A DNA stretch of 64,000 nucleotides from Maritimibacter sp. DP1N21-5 (GTDB taxonomy: Bacteria > Pseudomonadota > Alphaproteobacteria > Rhodobacterales > Rhodobacteraceae): the NCBI RefSeq assembly GCF_019218295.1, contig NZ_JAHUZF010000006.1, positions 1,488,001-1,552,000 of the forward strand, in the 5' to 3' direction. The notes under the pieces were generated by a model. It did not search any database. It saw only the letters and a program-made list of their open reading frames with translations, and was not told the DNA's origin. Shown here one piece after another: positions 52,907-62,127 of the stretch (position 1 is its first letter; the number at the start of each line of letters is the position of its first letter). The position numbers and the translations under genes are program-made.

Positions 52907-53703
52907 CAGCGCTGCTACGCTTCACCATTCTGGGCTGCGGCTCGTCCGGCGGGGTGCCACGGCTGGGTGGCATCTGGGGTGACTGCGACCCTACGAATCC
53001 CAAGAACCTGCGACGACGCTGCTCGCTTCTCGTGGAACGCATGACCGACGCGGGCACCACCCGGGTCCTGATCGACACCTCGCCTGACCTGCGCAGCCAG
53101 CTTCTCGACGCGAATGTCGGAACGCTCGACGCGGTGGTCTATACCCATTCCCATGCCGATCATGTGCATGGAATCGACGACCTGCGGATGATCGTCTTCA
53201 ACCTGCGCAAGAGGCTTCCGATCTGGGCCGATGGTCACACGCAGGACGCGCTTCTGTCTCGCTTTGGCTATGCTTTCGTCCAGCCGGCGGGGTCTTCCTA
53301 CCCCCCGATCCTCGACATGCACACGATCGACGGCCCTTTCGAGATCGCTGGCGCCGGTGGGTCCATCCCCTTCCAGCCCTTCGAGGTCGACCACGGCAAC
53401 ATCGACTCGCTGGGGTTCCGCATCCATGACCTTGCCTATCTTCCCGATGTCTCGGAGATGCGTGAGGACAACTGGGAACATTTGCAGGGTCTCGACACCT
53501 GGATCCTCGATGCGTTGCGCTACAAGCCGCATCCGACGCACAGCCACCTCGAGCGATCGCTCGAATGGCTCGCCCGGTCACAGACCCGCAAGGGCGTGCT
53601 GACGAACATGCACGTGGATCTGGACTACGACCGCGTCGCCCGGGAAACCCCGGATCACATCGTTCCGGCCTTCGACGGGATGACGATCGACTACGAGTTC
53701 TGA
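52903..53703 (+). CDS. MBL-fold metallohydrolase (PhnP/RNase Z-like)
   Basis: A 266-residue beta-lactamase-fold hydrolase. The H-x-H-x-D-H motif is YTHSHADHVHGIDDLR; the later metal-ligand region is FEVDHGNIDSLGFRI, and the end NMHVDLDYDRV holds another histidine. PhnP-like members are cyclic phosphodiesterases, but no phosphonate genes are nearby. The start overlaps tatD. The stop overlaps the transporter start (TGATG). Confidence 0.85.
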   Translation: MTALLRFTILGCGSSGGVPRLGGIWGDCDPTNPKNLRRRCSLLVERMTDAGTTRVLIDTSPDLRSQLLDANVGTLDAVVYTHSHADHVHGIDDLRMIVFNLRKRLPIWADGHTQDALLSRFGYAFVQPAGSSYPPILDMHTIDGPFEIAGAGGSIPFQPFEVDHGNIDSLGFRIHDLAYLPDVSEMREDNWEHLQGLDTWILDALRYKPHPTHSHLERSLEWLARSQTRKGVLTNMHVDLDYDRVARETPDHIVPAFDGMTIDYEF

Positions 53704-54632
53704 TGTCGGCGCTGATCACCGTCATCCTGCCGGTCTTCCTCGTCCTGGGGTTCGGTTATCTCGCGCGGTGGAAACTTGGGTTCACGGATCAGGCCGTCGA
53801 CGGGCTGATGAAATTCGCGCAGAGCTTCGGGATCCCGGTGCTTCTTTTCCGCGCGCTCTCGACACTGGAGTTGGGCGAGTACTTCACCCTGCCCCTGATG
53901 CTCAGCTTCTATTCCGGCGCGCTGGCCGGGTTCTTCGCGGCCTTCCTTGGCGCGCGGTTCCTGTTTCGCCGCGACTGGCCGGATTGCGTGGCCATCGGCT
54001 TCGTGGGGCTCTTTTCCAACGCGGCCCTTATCGGGCTGCCGATCATGGAACGCGCCTATGGGCCAGACAGCCTCAACCCGAACTACGCGATCATCGCGAT
54101 CCACGCGCCCTTCTGCTACGTGATCGGCATCACGGCGATGGAGATCGTCCGCTCCGGCGGCCAGGGAATCCTCGCGCCCGCGAAGACCATCGTCCGCATG
54201 CTGGCGAAGAACCCGATGGTGATCGGCATCGTGATCGGGCTTTCGGTTAACCTGTCAGGGATCGCGGTCCCCGCCCCCGTCGGGCAGGCCGTCAACCTCG
54301 TCGCTGCGGCCGCGCTGCCGGCCGCGCTCTTCGGGCTTGGCGGGATCCTCGTCGCCTACCGACCCGAAGGCGACCTTCGGATCGTCGCCTATGCGAGCGC
54401 GGTGTCGCTCTTCCTGCATCCGGTCGTGACCTATGGCGTCGGGCAGATGCTGGACCTTGGGACAGGTGCGCTGCGGGGTGCCGTGCTGACGGCTGCGATG
54501 GCGCCCGGCGTGAATGCCTTCCTCTTTGCCAATATGTACGGGGTCGCCAAGCGGGTCGCGGCGACGACGGTCCTCTCCGCCACCGTCGTGTCGATCCTCA
54601 CCATCTGGGTCTGGCTGCACATCCTGCCCTAG
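53703..54632 (+). CDS. AEC family transporter
   Basis: A 309-residue membrane protein of the auxin efflux carrier (Mem_trans) family, with about 10 helices. ALITVILPVFLVLGFGYLARWKLGFTDQAV, GLFSNAALIGLPIMERAYG and PGVNAFLFANMYG match its permease core, including conserved N-A and N-x-F positions. It likely exports or imports small organic anions; the substrate is unknown. The stop overlaps the convergent znuB stop by 4 bp. Confidence 0.85.
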   Translation: MSALITVILPVFLVLGFGYLARWKLGFTDQAVDGLMKFAQSFGIPVLLFRALSTLELGEYFTLPLMLSFYSGALAGFFAAFLGARFLFRRDWPDCVAIGFVGLFSNAALIGLPIMERAYGPDSLNPNYAIIAIHAPFCYVIGITAMEIVRSGGQGILAPAKTIVRMLAKNPMVIGIVIGLSVNLSGIAVPAPVGQAVNLVAAAALPAALFGLGGILVAYRPEGDLRIVAYASAVSLFLHPVVTYGVGQMLDLGTGALRGAVLTAAMAPGVNAFLFANMYGVAKRVAATTVLSATVVSILTIWVWLHILP

Positions 54633-55420
54633 GCAGCGGTGCGCCTTCGCGTGACCGACACCACAAGGAACACCAACGCGGCCACCGCGACGATGGAGGG
54701 CCCCGCCGGGGTATCCGCGAAATAGGAGGTCGCGAGCCCACCGATCGCCGCGAAGGCCCCCACCACGATGGCGCCGATCGCCATGGCCTCGGGTGTGCGG
54801 GCGAACCCGCGAGCTGCGCTGGCCGGGATGATCAGCATGGCCGCGATCAGGAGCGCCCCCACCACCTTGAGCGCGACGGCAACTACGACGGCGAGCGCGA
54901 GGGTCAGCACGAGCTGTTCGCGCGCGGGCCTGATGCCGCTGGCCACCGCAAGATCGGGCGACAGGGTCGCTGTCAGAAGTCTTGACCAGCGCCAGATGAG
55001 CAGGACGCCCACCAGCGCAGCCCCGCCCCAGATGGTGGCGAGGTCCGTTCGGGTGACGGCAAGGATGTCGCCGAAGAGAAAGGCGGAAAGGTCCACCCTC
55101 ACCCCCGGCACGAAGGAAATCGCGACCAGCCCCAGCGCGAGGGCGGAATGCGACAGCACACCGAGCGTCGCATCCATCGAATGACCGCGCGTGGAAAGCC
55201 AGCTCACGATGGCGGCCATCGCCAGCGATACGATGAGCGTGCCAAGCGTGACCGGCGCGGAGAACAGGAGCGCCAGGGCCACGCCGAGGATCGCCGCATG
55301 GGCGGTCGCATCGCCGAAATAGGCCATGCGCCGCCAGACGACGAAACTCCCAAGCGGACCGGTCGCGAGGGCGAGACCGACGCCGGCGACAGCGGCGCGA
55401 AACAGGAAGTCGTCAAACAT
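54629..55420 (-). CDS. znuB: Zinc ABC transporter permease
   Basis: A 263-residue ABC-3 family permease with about 8 helices. VVWRRMAYFGDATAHAAILGVALALLF, SHSALALGLVAISFV and VVGALLIAAMLIIPASAARG are conserved in ZnuB/TroC. It forms the membrane channel of the ZnuABC zinc importer. The ATG at 55420 overlaps znuC by 8 bp, so they are coupled. Confidence 0.93.
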   Translation of the reverse strand: MFDDFLFRAAVAGVGLALATGPLGSFVVWRRMAYFGDATAHAAILGVALALLFSAPVTLGTLIVSLAMAAIVSWLSTRGHSMDATLGVLSHSALALGLVAISFVPGVRVDLSAFLFGDILAVTRTDLATIWGGAALVGVLLIWRWSRLLTATLSPDLAVASGIRPAREQLVLTLALAVVVAVALKVVGALLIAAMLIIPASAARGFARTPEAMAIGAIVVGAFAAIGGLATSYFADTPAGPSIVAVAALVFLVVSVTRRRTAA

Positions 55421-56183
55421 GCGGGTGCCCGTGTTCGTGGCCCTGATCTTGCCCGTGTGCATGGTCGTGGCCGTGGTCATGACTGTGGTCATGTTCATGC
55501 TGGTAAAGCGCCAGCGCACCTCCTGTCCCCGGCCCGAAGAGCGCCCGGTATTCCGGGGCGTCGCGCACGACATGGGGCGTGCCTTCACAGCAGACATGAT
55601 GATTAAGACAGATCACGCGGTCCGAGGCGCTCATCACGACATGGAGGTCGTGAGAGACCATGAAGACCGCACAGCCCTTGGTGTCGCGGATACGTTCGAG
55701 CAACCGATAGAAGGCCGCCTCGCCGGGCTGGTCGAGGCCCTGCGTCGGCTCGTCGAGGATCAGAAGCTCAGGATCGTTCAGAAGGGCGCGCGCCAGCACG
55801 ACTCGCTGAAGCTGTCCACCGGAGAGGGCCGAGAGCTGCTTGCCTTCGAGCCCCTGCGACCCGGTGTCGGCCAGGGCCTCTTCCACCTCCGCCCGCGACC
55901 GCCGCACCGGCAAATCGAGAAACCGCGCCACCGTCATGGGCAGGTTCGCATCGAGCGGCAGCTTCTGCGGCACGTAGCCAAGGCGCAATCCGGGCTTGCG
56001 CGTGACCGTTCCGCGCTCGGGGCGGGTCAGCCCGATCAGGGTCTTGACCAGACTGGATTTCCCCGACCCGTTGGGACCGACGAGGGTCACGATCTCGCCG
56101 GGCTCGACCGCAAGGGAGACGCCATCAAGAACCAGCTGCTCGCCATGCGACAGGCTGATGTCGTTGGCCGCGATCAGGCTCAT
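55413..56183 (-). CDS. znuC: Zinc ABC transporter ATPase with His-rich tail
   Basis: A 256-residue ATPase. Walker A is GPNGSGKSS, signature LSGGQLQR, Walker B LLILDEPTQGLD and the switch MVSHDLH. The last 30 residues are an unusual histidine/aspartate run (EHDHSHDHGHDHAHG onward) that may buffer or sense zinc. It lies between zur (4-bp overlap) and znuB, and is likely controlled by zur from the shared upstream region. Confidence 0.95.
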   Translation of the reverse strand: MSLIAANDISLSHGEQLVLDGVSLAVEPGEIVTLVGPNGSGKSSLVKTLIGLTRPERGTVTRKPGLRLGYVPQKLPLDANLPMTVARFLDLPVRRSRAEVEEALADTGSQGLEGKQLSALSGGQLQRVVLARALLNDPELLILDEPTQGLDQPGEAAFYRLLERIRDTKGCAVFMVSHDLHVVMSASDRVICLNHHVCCEGTPHVVRDAPEYRALFGPGTGGALALYQHEHDHSHDHGHDHAHGQDQGHEHGHPHV

Positions 56184-56668
56184 GCGCGGGCCTCTCGGCA
56201 GGCGGGACAAAGACCCAGCGCCTCAACGTTGGCGCGTTCCACCTCGAAGCCGATCGACGCGGCGGCTGCATCGAGCGCGGCCCGGACCCGCGCGCCGCCC
56301 GCCTCGGCGACGGCGTCGCAGGCCGCACAGATCAGGAAGACGGGCGCATGCTTGCGGGCGGGATGGATGCAGGCGGTGAAGGCATTGAGCCGACGGATGC
56401 GATGCGCAAGCCCCTGCTCCACCAGGAAATCGAGGGCCCGGTAGGCGACCGGCGGCTGCGTGCCGAACCCGGCCTTGCCCAGCTTCTCCAGAACCTCATA
56501 GGCCCCCATGGCGCGGTGATCGGCCAGCAGGATCTCGAGCGTGGCGCGGCGCACGGGGGTAAGTTTCACCCCGGCTTCGGCGCAGGCCGCCTCTGCCTGG
56601 CCAAGCAGGTCGACGGTGCAGGCCGCATGGTCGTGTTCGTGAAACGCGAGCATCGGATCAGACGTCAT
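56180..56668 (-). CDS. zur: Zinc uptake regulator (Fur family)
   Basis: A 162-residue Fur-type repressor. The N-terminal winged helix includes KLTPVRRATLEILLADHRAMGAYEVLEKLGKAGFGTQPPVAYRALDFLVEQGLAHRI; the metal sites are the cysteines of CAAC and CPAC near the C terminus and the His-rich FHEHDHAACTV. With zinc bound it represses the zinc importer. The coding overlap with znuC and the position opposite znuA fit the zur-znuCB/znuA arrangement. Confidence 0.94.
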   Translation of the reverse strand: MTSDPMLAFHEHDHAACTVDLLGQAEAACAEAGVKLTPVRRATLEILLADHRAMGAYEVLEKLGKAGFGTQPPVAYRALDFLVEQGLAHRIRRLNAFTACIHPARKHAPVFLICAACDAVAEAGGARVRAALDAAAASIGFEVERANVEALGLCPACREARA

Positions 56669-56752
56669 GTGTCGAGCCTTCCATCAAGTTCGGGTAGCCG
56701 GCCGTCCGGAGTTTTCCGCCGGGCCCGCGTTTTCGGGATTGCAGACGGCAAT

Positions 56753-56792
56753 GTTATGATATTACGTTACTGCCGAATTGTGATACTATAAC
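56753..56792. promoter_or_regulatory. Two Zur-box-like sequences between zur-znuCB and znuA
   Basis: GTTATGATATTAC (56753-56765) and GTGATACTATAAC (56780-56792) both approximate the alphaproteobacterial Zur palindrome with TA-rich centre (GTTATnnnATAAC form). They lie in the 144-bp divergent spacer, start-to-start distance 27 bp, ideal for controlling both operons. Confidence 0.75.
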
Positions 56793-56812
56793 GAGACCAA
56801 AAGGACAAGCCG

Positions 56813-57760
56813 TTGCGACTTACCCTCCTCCCTCCTCTCTTTGCCATCATGGCCACACCTGTCTTTGCCGATGCCCCGCGCGTCGTCACCGATATCGCCC
56901 CGGTTCATTCGCTGGTTTCTCAGGTGATGGCCGGTGTCGCCGAGCCCCAGTTGCTGCTCGACGGGTCCGCTGACCCACATTCGGTCCAGTTGAAACCCAG
57001 TCAGGCCCGGGGTCTGACCGAGGCCGATCTGGTGATCTGGATGGGCGAGGACCTCGAGCCATGGCTGGCCCGGCTGGTCGCCAACCTGTCGGAAGGTCAG
57101 AGCATCGAGCTTCTGGAGCATCCATCGACCCATCTGCGCAGTTTGGCCGAAGCGCATGACGGCACGGCAGATCACGATGATCACGACGATCATACCGAGG
57201 AGGCCGACCACGACGACCACGCGCACGAACACGAGCACGATGGCGCCGACCCCCATGCCTGGCTCGCCCCGGAGAACGCGGCGGCCTGGGTCAAGGTCAT
57301 CGCCGAGGAACTGGCCAGGCGCGATGCAGAGAACGCCGATACCTACCGCGCCAATGCCGACACCGCCGTGGCCGCCATCGAGGCGCAGGCGACCGAGATC
57401 ACCACTCGGCTCGCCCCCTATGAGGGGGCCGAGATCATCACCTTCCATGATGCCTTCGGCTACTTCACCGACGCCTTCGGGATCGAGGTGCTTGGCAGCG
57501 TGCGACCGAGCGATGCCTCGTCGCCCTCGGCGGCGGCGGTGGACGCGCTGCGAATGGCCGTGGAGGAACAGGGCGTGTCCTGTGCCTTCGCCGAACCGAA
57601 CCACGACCCGGCCTTGCTTGAGGCCCTGGCGTCGGAAACCGGCCTCACGCTAGGAACTCTTGACGCGACCGGAGCGCTCGTGCCGGCGGGACCGGGGCTC
57701 TATGCGGCGCTGATCGAGAACCTCGCAACGTCGCTCGAGACCTGCCTTTCGGGGAACTGA
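56813..57760 (+). CDS. znuA: Zinc ABC transporter substrate-binding protein
   Basis: A 315-residue periplasmic zinc-binding protein. A short signal peptide ends VFADA. The family histidines are in DIAPVHSLVSQVM, DPHSVQLKPSQARGL, and ITFHDAFGYFTDAFG, with the acidic FAEPNHDP. A His/Asp-rich loop at about residues 112-145 (HDDHDDHTEEADHDDH and following) is typical of ZnuA. The start codon is TTG, with AAGGACAAG before it and the Zur boxes 20-60 bp upstream. Confidence 0.94.
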   Translation: MRLTLLPPLFAIMATPVFADAPRVVTDIAPVHSLVSQVMAGVAEPQLLLDGSADPHSVQLKPSQARGLTEADLVIWMGEDLEPWLARLVANLSEGQSIELLEHPSTHLRSLAEAHDGTADHDDHDDHTEEADHDDHAHEHEHDGADPHAWLAPENAAAWVKVIAEELARRDAENADTYRANADTAVAAIEAQATEITTRLAPYEGAEIITFHDAFGYFTDAFGIEVLGSVRPSDASSPSAAAVDALRMAVEEQGVSCAFAEPNHDPALLEALASETGLTLGTLDATGALVPAGPGLYAALIENLATSLETCLSGN

Positions 57761-57763
57761 CCT

Positions 57764-57798
57764 CTGACCGGCACCGGGGCCGCCTCGGTGCCGGTCAG
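57764..57798. terminator. Bidirectional stem-loop between znuA and the glycoside hydrolase gene
   Basis: A perfect 13-bp inverted repeat CTGACCGGCACCG / CGGTGCCGGTCAG with a 9-base loop lies between the two convergent stops. It can serve both genes but lacks a T run. Confidence 0.6.
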
Positions 57799-57801
57799 GC
57801 C

Positions 57802-59058
57802 TCAGAACCGGCCCTTGGCGTGGGGCGACGCCCAGGTGAGCCAGATCGCCGCTGTCCAGGTGAAGGCCCCGCCTCCGGCCGAGGCCCCATCCACCGGCGA
57901 GAAATACTCGTAGAACCCATGTTCGGCGATCAGTCTCTGGGTGTCCTTGCGGATCCGCTCGGCCAGCACGGTGTGCCCGGTTTCCGCCAGCCCGATCCCG
58001 ATCAGCGAATTCATCATCCCCCAGACCGGCCCCCGCCAGTATTTGAACCGATCGAACTTCGGGTCTTCCGGGTCGAGTGACGGGATGCCGAAGGCGACCT
58101 GATCGAGAATACGGTGCAGGTGTTTGAGCTGCCGGTCGTCCCGGATCCCCGCGAACCAATTGAGGAAACTGGCCGACGAGAGCGTGTTGGTGAAGGCCCC
58201 GGTGCGCAGGTTCACGCTGTCATAGAACCCCCGCGCCTCGTTCCAATGCGCCTTCACCCCCTGCTTCAAGGTCTGGATCCAGCCCTCGATCTCGTCCGTG
58301 CCGTGATCGAACTCGGCCGCGATGTGCAGGAGGTCACGGCATGCGCGCAGAAAAAGGAACGTCATGCCGACATCGGCGACACGGAAGGGGCTCACCTCGG
58401 CGATCTTGGCCTCGTCCCAACCGGCCTTCTGGCTCAATTGCACAAGTGCGACGTAGCGGTCGTAGTCGAGCTTGGTCGGTCGCATCGATGGGTCAATGTG
58501 ATCGGTGTCGGAGCGGTGGTAGTCTCCCACCTCGCTGATATCGACATTGGTAAGGGCTGCGTCCCAGTCAGGCGCGTTGTCACGCCCGCTTTCCCAAGGA
58601 TGGGTGATCGCGACCATGCCGTTCTCGACCCGGTTCTGCATCCACCAGCGATGCCAGCTGACGAGCCGGCCATAGAGCAATTCCATATGAATTCGGCCAT
58701 AGCGCTTGTCGGCCTCATAAACGGCGCGCGCCATGGTGGCGGCGATGGGCGGCTGGCTGATCCCCGAGGTGTGCGGCACGCGCGGGATGCGCCAGACGTC
58801 GGGGCCGGGGAAATAGCCGAAGGCCTGTTTGTGAAAAACGATATGCGGCACCATGCCGGTATCCCACTGACCCTGAAACAGCGTTTCAAGCTCGGCCCAG
58901 GCGCGTTTGGGGTCGTAACTCGCGAAGCCCCAAGCGGCGAAGGCCGAGTCCCAGTTCCATTGATAGGGGTAAAGGCCTTTGGTCGGCACGGTATAAAGCC
59001 CGCGATCATTGGCCTCCATTACCTTTCGGGCCTTGCGGTCGATCTTGTCGTAATTCAT
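57802..59058 (-). CDS. MGH1-type (GH63-clan) glycoside hydrolase
   Basis: A 418-residue (alpha/alpha)6-barrel hydrolase. PYQWNWDSAFAAWGFASYD (active-site D), HTSGISQPPIAATMARAVYE, HPWESGRDNAPDWDAAL and the C-terminal EYFSPVDGASAGGGAFTWTAAIWL resemble mannosylglycerate hydrolases and related GH63 enzymes that split alpha-linked glycerate/glucose compounds. No signal peptide, so it acts in the cytoplasm, possibly on a compatible solute. The ATG at 59058 lacks a strong ribosome site. It is monocistronic. Confidence 0.75.
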   Translation of the reverse strand: MNYDKIDRKARKVMEANDRGLYTVPTKGLYPYQWNWDSAFAAWGFASYDPKRAWAELETLFQGQWDTGMVPHIVFHKQAFGYFPGPDVWRIPRVPHTSGISQPPIAATMARAVYEADKRYGRIHMELLYGRLVSWHRWWMQNRVENGMVAITHPWESGRDNAPDWDAALTNVDISEVGDYHRSDTDHIDPSMRPTKLDYDRYVALVQLSQKAGWDEAKIAEVSPFRVADVGMTFLFLRACRDLLHIAAEFDHGTDEIEGWIQTLKQGVKAHWNEARGFYDSVNLRTGAFTNTLSSASFLNWFAGIRDDRQLKHLHRILDQVAFGIPSLDPEDPKFDRFKYWRGPVWGMMNSLIGIGLAETGHTVLAERIRKDTQRLIAEHGFYEYFSPVDGASAGGGAFTWTAAIWLTWASPHAKGRF

Positions 59059-59253
59059 GGCACATCCGCGCGTCGGTTGGTTCAGGCTTGAAGGAACAGC
59101 CCTCACGCGCAACCCCTGCCTCCGATTTCTATGCGCAAGGCCAATGGGTTGCAAATTCGCGGCCCTCTCGCGCCTGCGCCCTCTCCCATTTGCACAAAAA
59201 ACGGGCGCAGCGAGAGCCGCACCCTTTCGTCGTTTCAGACCCGCGCGGGCCGG

Positions 59254-60447
59254 TCAGCGCCCGGCAATCACCCGCGCTGCCGCCGCGACCGCTCCCGCCC
59301 CGTGCGGGATGTCGAGCGCGGCCATCCCCGCTTCGATCACCCCGAGCGCGCCCAGGACCATATGGGCATTCACATGCCCCATGTGGCCGATGCGGAAATA
59401 GTCGTCACCGCCCGGATCCGCCTCGGTGTTCATGCCGAGCGAGATGCCCAGCGTGAGGCCCGCGTTCCCCTCGACCCAGCGGCGCAGCCGCAGCCCGTTG
59501 CCATTCCCGATCCTGACGCAGGAGACGGCGCGGGACCGGTCGGCCGGGTCGGCGATGTTCATCGCCATCTCAACGTCCTGCCCCCAGGCGGCCACCGCCG
59601 CCCAGACGGCATGTGCCAGCCGGTCGTGACGGGCCCAGACCGCCTCGACCCCGCCTTCCTCGCCTATCATGTTCAGCGCCTCGCGCAGCCCCAGAAGATG
59701 ATGGGTGGGCGCGGTGCCGCCAAAGAACTGGTAGAAGAAATCAGGCGCCGAACGGGGGCCCCAGTCCCAGTAGTAGCTGACCGAACGCACACTCGCCGCA
59801 CGCGCCTTGTCGTTGAAGAAGACGAAGCCCAGACCCGGCGGCGTCATCAGCCCCTTCTGGCTGGCGGCCACCATCACATCGACGCCCCAGGCGTCCATCT
59901 CGAACCGGTCGCAGCCCAGAGAGGCGATGCAATCGACCATGAAGAGCGCCGGGTGCCCGACCGCGTTGATAGCGGCGCGAATGGCCGGAATATCGTTCAG
60001 AACGCTGGTCGCGGTGTCGACGTGAACGCAGAGCACCGCCTTGATCCGGTGGTCGCTATCGGCCTTCAACGCCGCCTCGACCTGTGCCGGATCGACCGGA
60101 GACTGACGGCCGAACTCGATCACCTCGACCTCGACGCCCAGCCGCGCGCAGATCATCCCCCAGAGCGCCGCGAAGCGCCCGGTCGAGAGCACCAGCGCCT
60201 TGTCGCCGGGCCCGAGGACATTCATCGCCGCCGCTTCCCAGGCGCCATGACCGTTCGCGATATAGATCGCCACATCGCCCGCCGTCCGCGCCACGGCCTT
60301 CAGGTCCGGTACCATCGCGTGCACCATGTCGACCAGCGCGCCCTCGTAGATGTTGGGGGCCGACACATGCATCGCGTTCAACACCCGCTCGGGGCTGACC
60401 GAGGGTCCGGGAATGGCAAGATAGGTGCGGCCTTGGGAAAGCGTCAT
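59254..60447 (-). CDS. Class V aminotransferase (alanine/serine-glyoxylate type)
   Basis: A 397-residue PLP enzyme. YLAIPGPSVSPERVLNAMHVSAPN and GHGAWEAAAMNVLGPGDKALVL open the domain; VDCIASLGCDRFEMDAWGVDVMVAASQKGLMTPPGL holds the aspartate that binds the PLP ring and the Schiff-base lysine (ASQKGL). It would transfer amino groups between alanine, serine or aspartate and glyoxylate. The ATG follows CAGGAGCCCCGC. It is downstream of a GT2 gene on the same strand, 117 bp apart. Confidence 0.88.
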   Translation of the reverse strand: MTLSQGRTYLAIPGPSVSPERVLNAMHVSAPNIYEGALVDMVHAMVPDLKAVARTAGDVAIYIANGHGAWEAAAMNVLGPGDKALVLSTGRFAALWGMICARLGVEVEVIEFGRQSPVDPAQVEAALKADSDHRIKAVLCVHVDTATSVLNDIPAIRAAINAVGHPALFMVDCIASLGCDRFEMDAWGVDVMVAASQKGLMTPPGLGFVFFNDKARAASVRSVSYYWDWGPRSAPDFFYQFFGGTAPTHHLLGLREALNMIGEEGGVEAVWARHDRLAHAVWAAVAAWGQDVEMAMNIADPADRSRAVSCVRIGNGNGLRLRRWVEGNAGLTLGISLGMNTEADPGGDDYFRIGHMGHVNAHMVLGALGVIEAGMAALDIPHGAGAVAAAARVIAGR

Positions 60448-60564
60448 GCGGGGCTCCTGATGTCTGGGATCAAAGCGGTAGGCGCGGCGCGGCGAGGCGT
60501 CAATCGGCCCCGCTGCACAGATACAGTGACCTTCCGCTGCCGGATGCACAGCGCGCGGTGAGGC

Positions 60565-61233
60565 TCAGGGATACCTTCGGGCGAGCTTGTGCGGATCGGC
60601 ACCGGCAAGGAACCGGACCTGCCGCAGAAGATTGCCGCTGCCCTGCGCGATCCAGCGCCCCTCGTAGCGGTCCCATCCGGTCTCGATCCAGCCCTCCAGA
60701 GGCTTTGCGCGCGGCAAGGCGCGCACAAGGGCCATGTCCTCCATCAGTGGCTGATCGGGATATCCGCCCGTCCGGTCGTAATCGGCCCGCGACACGAGGA
60801 GCCCCTGATCGCCGAAGGGCAGGCCCAGCCTCTTGGCCCTCAGGTTCGCCCAAGCCGCCGTCAGTCGCGGTCCGAAGCCGCGCGCCCGGAACCGAAGGGG
60901 GAAATATCCCGGCCCGCCCCGCGCCATGCCGCGTTCGACCGCCTCGACCCAGCCGGGTCCCGGAACGCTGTCGGCATGGAGCACCAAAAGCCAGTCGCCC
61001 GAACTCGCCGCGACACCGCGCCGAAGCTGGCCGCCCCGGCCGGCCTCCCCCGCTAAGAGCCGTGCGCCGACTTCCTGCGCGATATGCTGCGTTGCGTCGG
61101 ACGAGCCACCGTCCGACACCACCAGTTCCCGGACGATCCCCGCCTCGACCCCCTCCATCAAGGCGATGAGAACGGCGGGCAAGGTGGCCTCGGCATCGAG
61201 GGTCGGAATGACGATGGACAGGGCGGCGCGCAT
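60565..61233 (-). CDS. TIGR04283-type glycosyltransferase family 2
   Basis: A 222-residue GT-A enzyme. LSIVIPTLDAEATLPAVLIALM is the nucleotide-binding strand-loop, VVSDGGSSDATQHIA the acidic metal site, and WLLVLHADSVPGPGWVEAVE the DxD-like position. The family is described as arsenosugar biosynthesis glycosyltransferase, but no arsenic genes are near, and the paired TIGR04282 gene is not seen. The ATG at 61233 is preferred over one six codons earlier. Confidence 0.8.
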   Translation of the reverse strand: MRAALSIVIPTLDAEATLPAVLIALMEGVEAGIVRELVVSDGGSSDATQHIAQEVGARLLAGEAGRGGQLRRGVAASSGDWLLVLHADSVPGPGWVEAVERGMARGGPGYFPLRFRARGFGPRLTAAWANLRAKRLGLPFGDQGLLVSRADYDRTGGYPDQPLMEDMALVRALPRAKPLEGWIETGWDRYEGRWIAQGSGNLLRQVRFLAGADPHKLARRYP

Positions 61234-61323
61234 GGTCTGTGCGTCTCTCACGGGTTGGTGGCGACAATGGGGACTGTTAAATCAATAGTCACACATCTGG
61301 CATAGAGAAAGAGAGCGGCAACA

Positions 61324-62112
61324 ATGCAGGCGACTTCAGCGACGACGGGCGAGGTTCACAAGGACCGCACAGTGTTGCGCCTCACCGGCGCGGATCGGAT
61401 CGACTTCCTGGAGGGGCTCGTGACAAACCATGTGACGGCGACAGAAGGTCTGGTCTATGCGGCGCTGCTCACGCCGCAGGGGAAATACATCGCGGATTTC
61501 TTCATCCTGACGCGGAAGGACGACGTTCTCCTCGACGTGGACACATCGCTCGCGCACATGGCGGCGCAGCGCCTGGGCATCTACCGGCTGCGCAAGGACG
61601 TGACGATCGAGGCGACGGATATGATTGTCCTGCGCGGTCTTGACGAGGCGCCCGATGGGGCCCTGCCCGATCCGCGTGACCCGGCCCTTGGCTGGCGGGC
61701 CTATCGCGACGCGGGGTCTGTAACTGACGATGCGCCGGATAATGCCATTGACTGGGATGCGATCCGCGTCGCCCAAACGATTCCGGAAACCGGACAGGAG
61801 CTGACCCCCGAGACCTATATCCTCGAAGCCGGGTTCGAACGGCTGCACGGCGTCGACTTCCGCAAGGGATGCTATGTCGGACAGGAAGTGACGGCCCGGA
61901 TGAAGCACAAGACCGAGCTTCGCAAGGGATTCGTCACCGTCGAACTGGCGGGCACGGCGGAACCGGGAGCGGACATCGTGAACGAAGACGGCAAGGTTGC
62001 CGGGACCCTGCACACCGTCGCGGGCGAGAAGGCCATCGCCTACCTGCGCTTCGACTGGGCAAAGGGCCCCATGACGGCAGGCGAGGCGACGGTTACTTGG
62101 AAGCCGGCATGA
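61324..62112 (+). CDS. ygfZ: Folate-binding protein YgfZ (Fe-S cluster maintenance)
   Basis: A 262-residue protein of the YgfZ/GcvT-like family. VLRLTGADRIDFLEGLVTNHV is the N-terminal T-protein fold, and FRKGCYVGQEVTARMKHKTELRKGF carries the K-G-C-Y-x-G-Q-E signature with its essential cysteine. It uses folate to help repair iron-sulfur proteins. The ATG follows GAGCGGCAACA. The next gene starts 15 bp after it. Confidence 0.93.
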   Translation: MQATSATTGEVHKDRTVLRLTGADRIDFLEGLVTNHVTATEGLVYAALLTPQGKYIADFFILTRKDDVLLDVDTSLAHMAAQRLGIYRLRKDVTIEATDMIVLRGLDEAPDGALPDPRDPALGWRAYRDAGSVTDDAPDNAIDWDAIRVAQTIPETGQELTPETYILEAGFERLHGVDFRKGCYVGQEVTARMKHKTELRKGFVTVELAGTAEPGADIVNEDGKVAGTLHTVAGEKAIAYLRFDWAKGPMTAGEATVTWKPA

Positions 62113-62127
62113 CGGCGAAAGGGTCCG

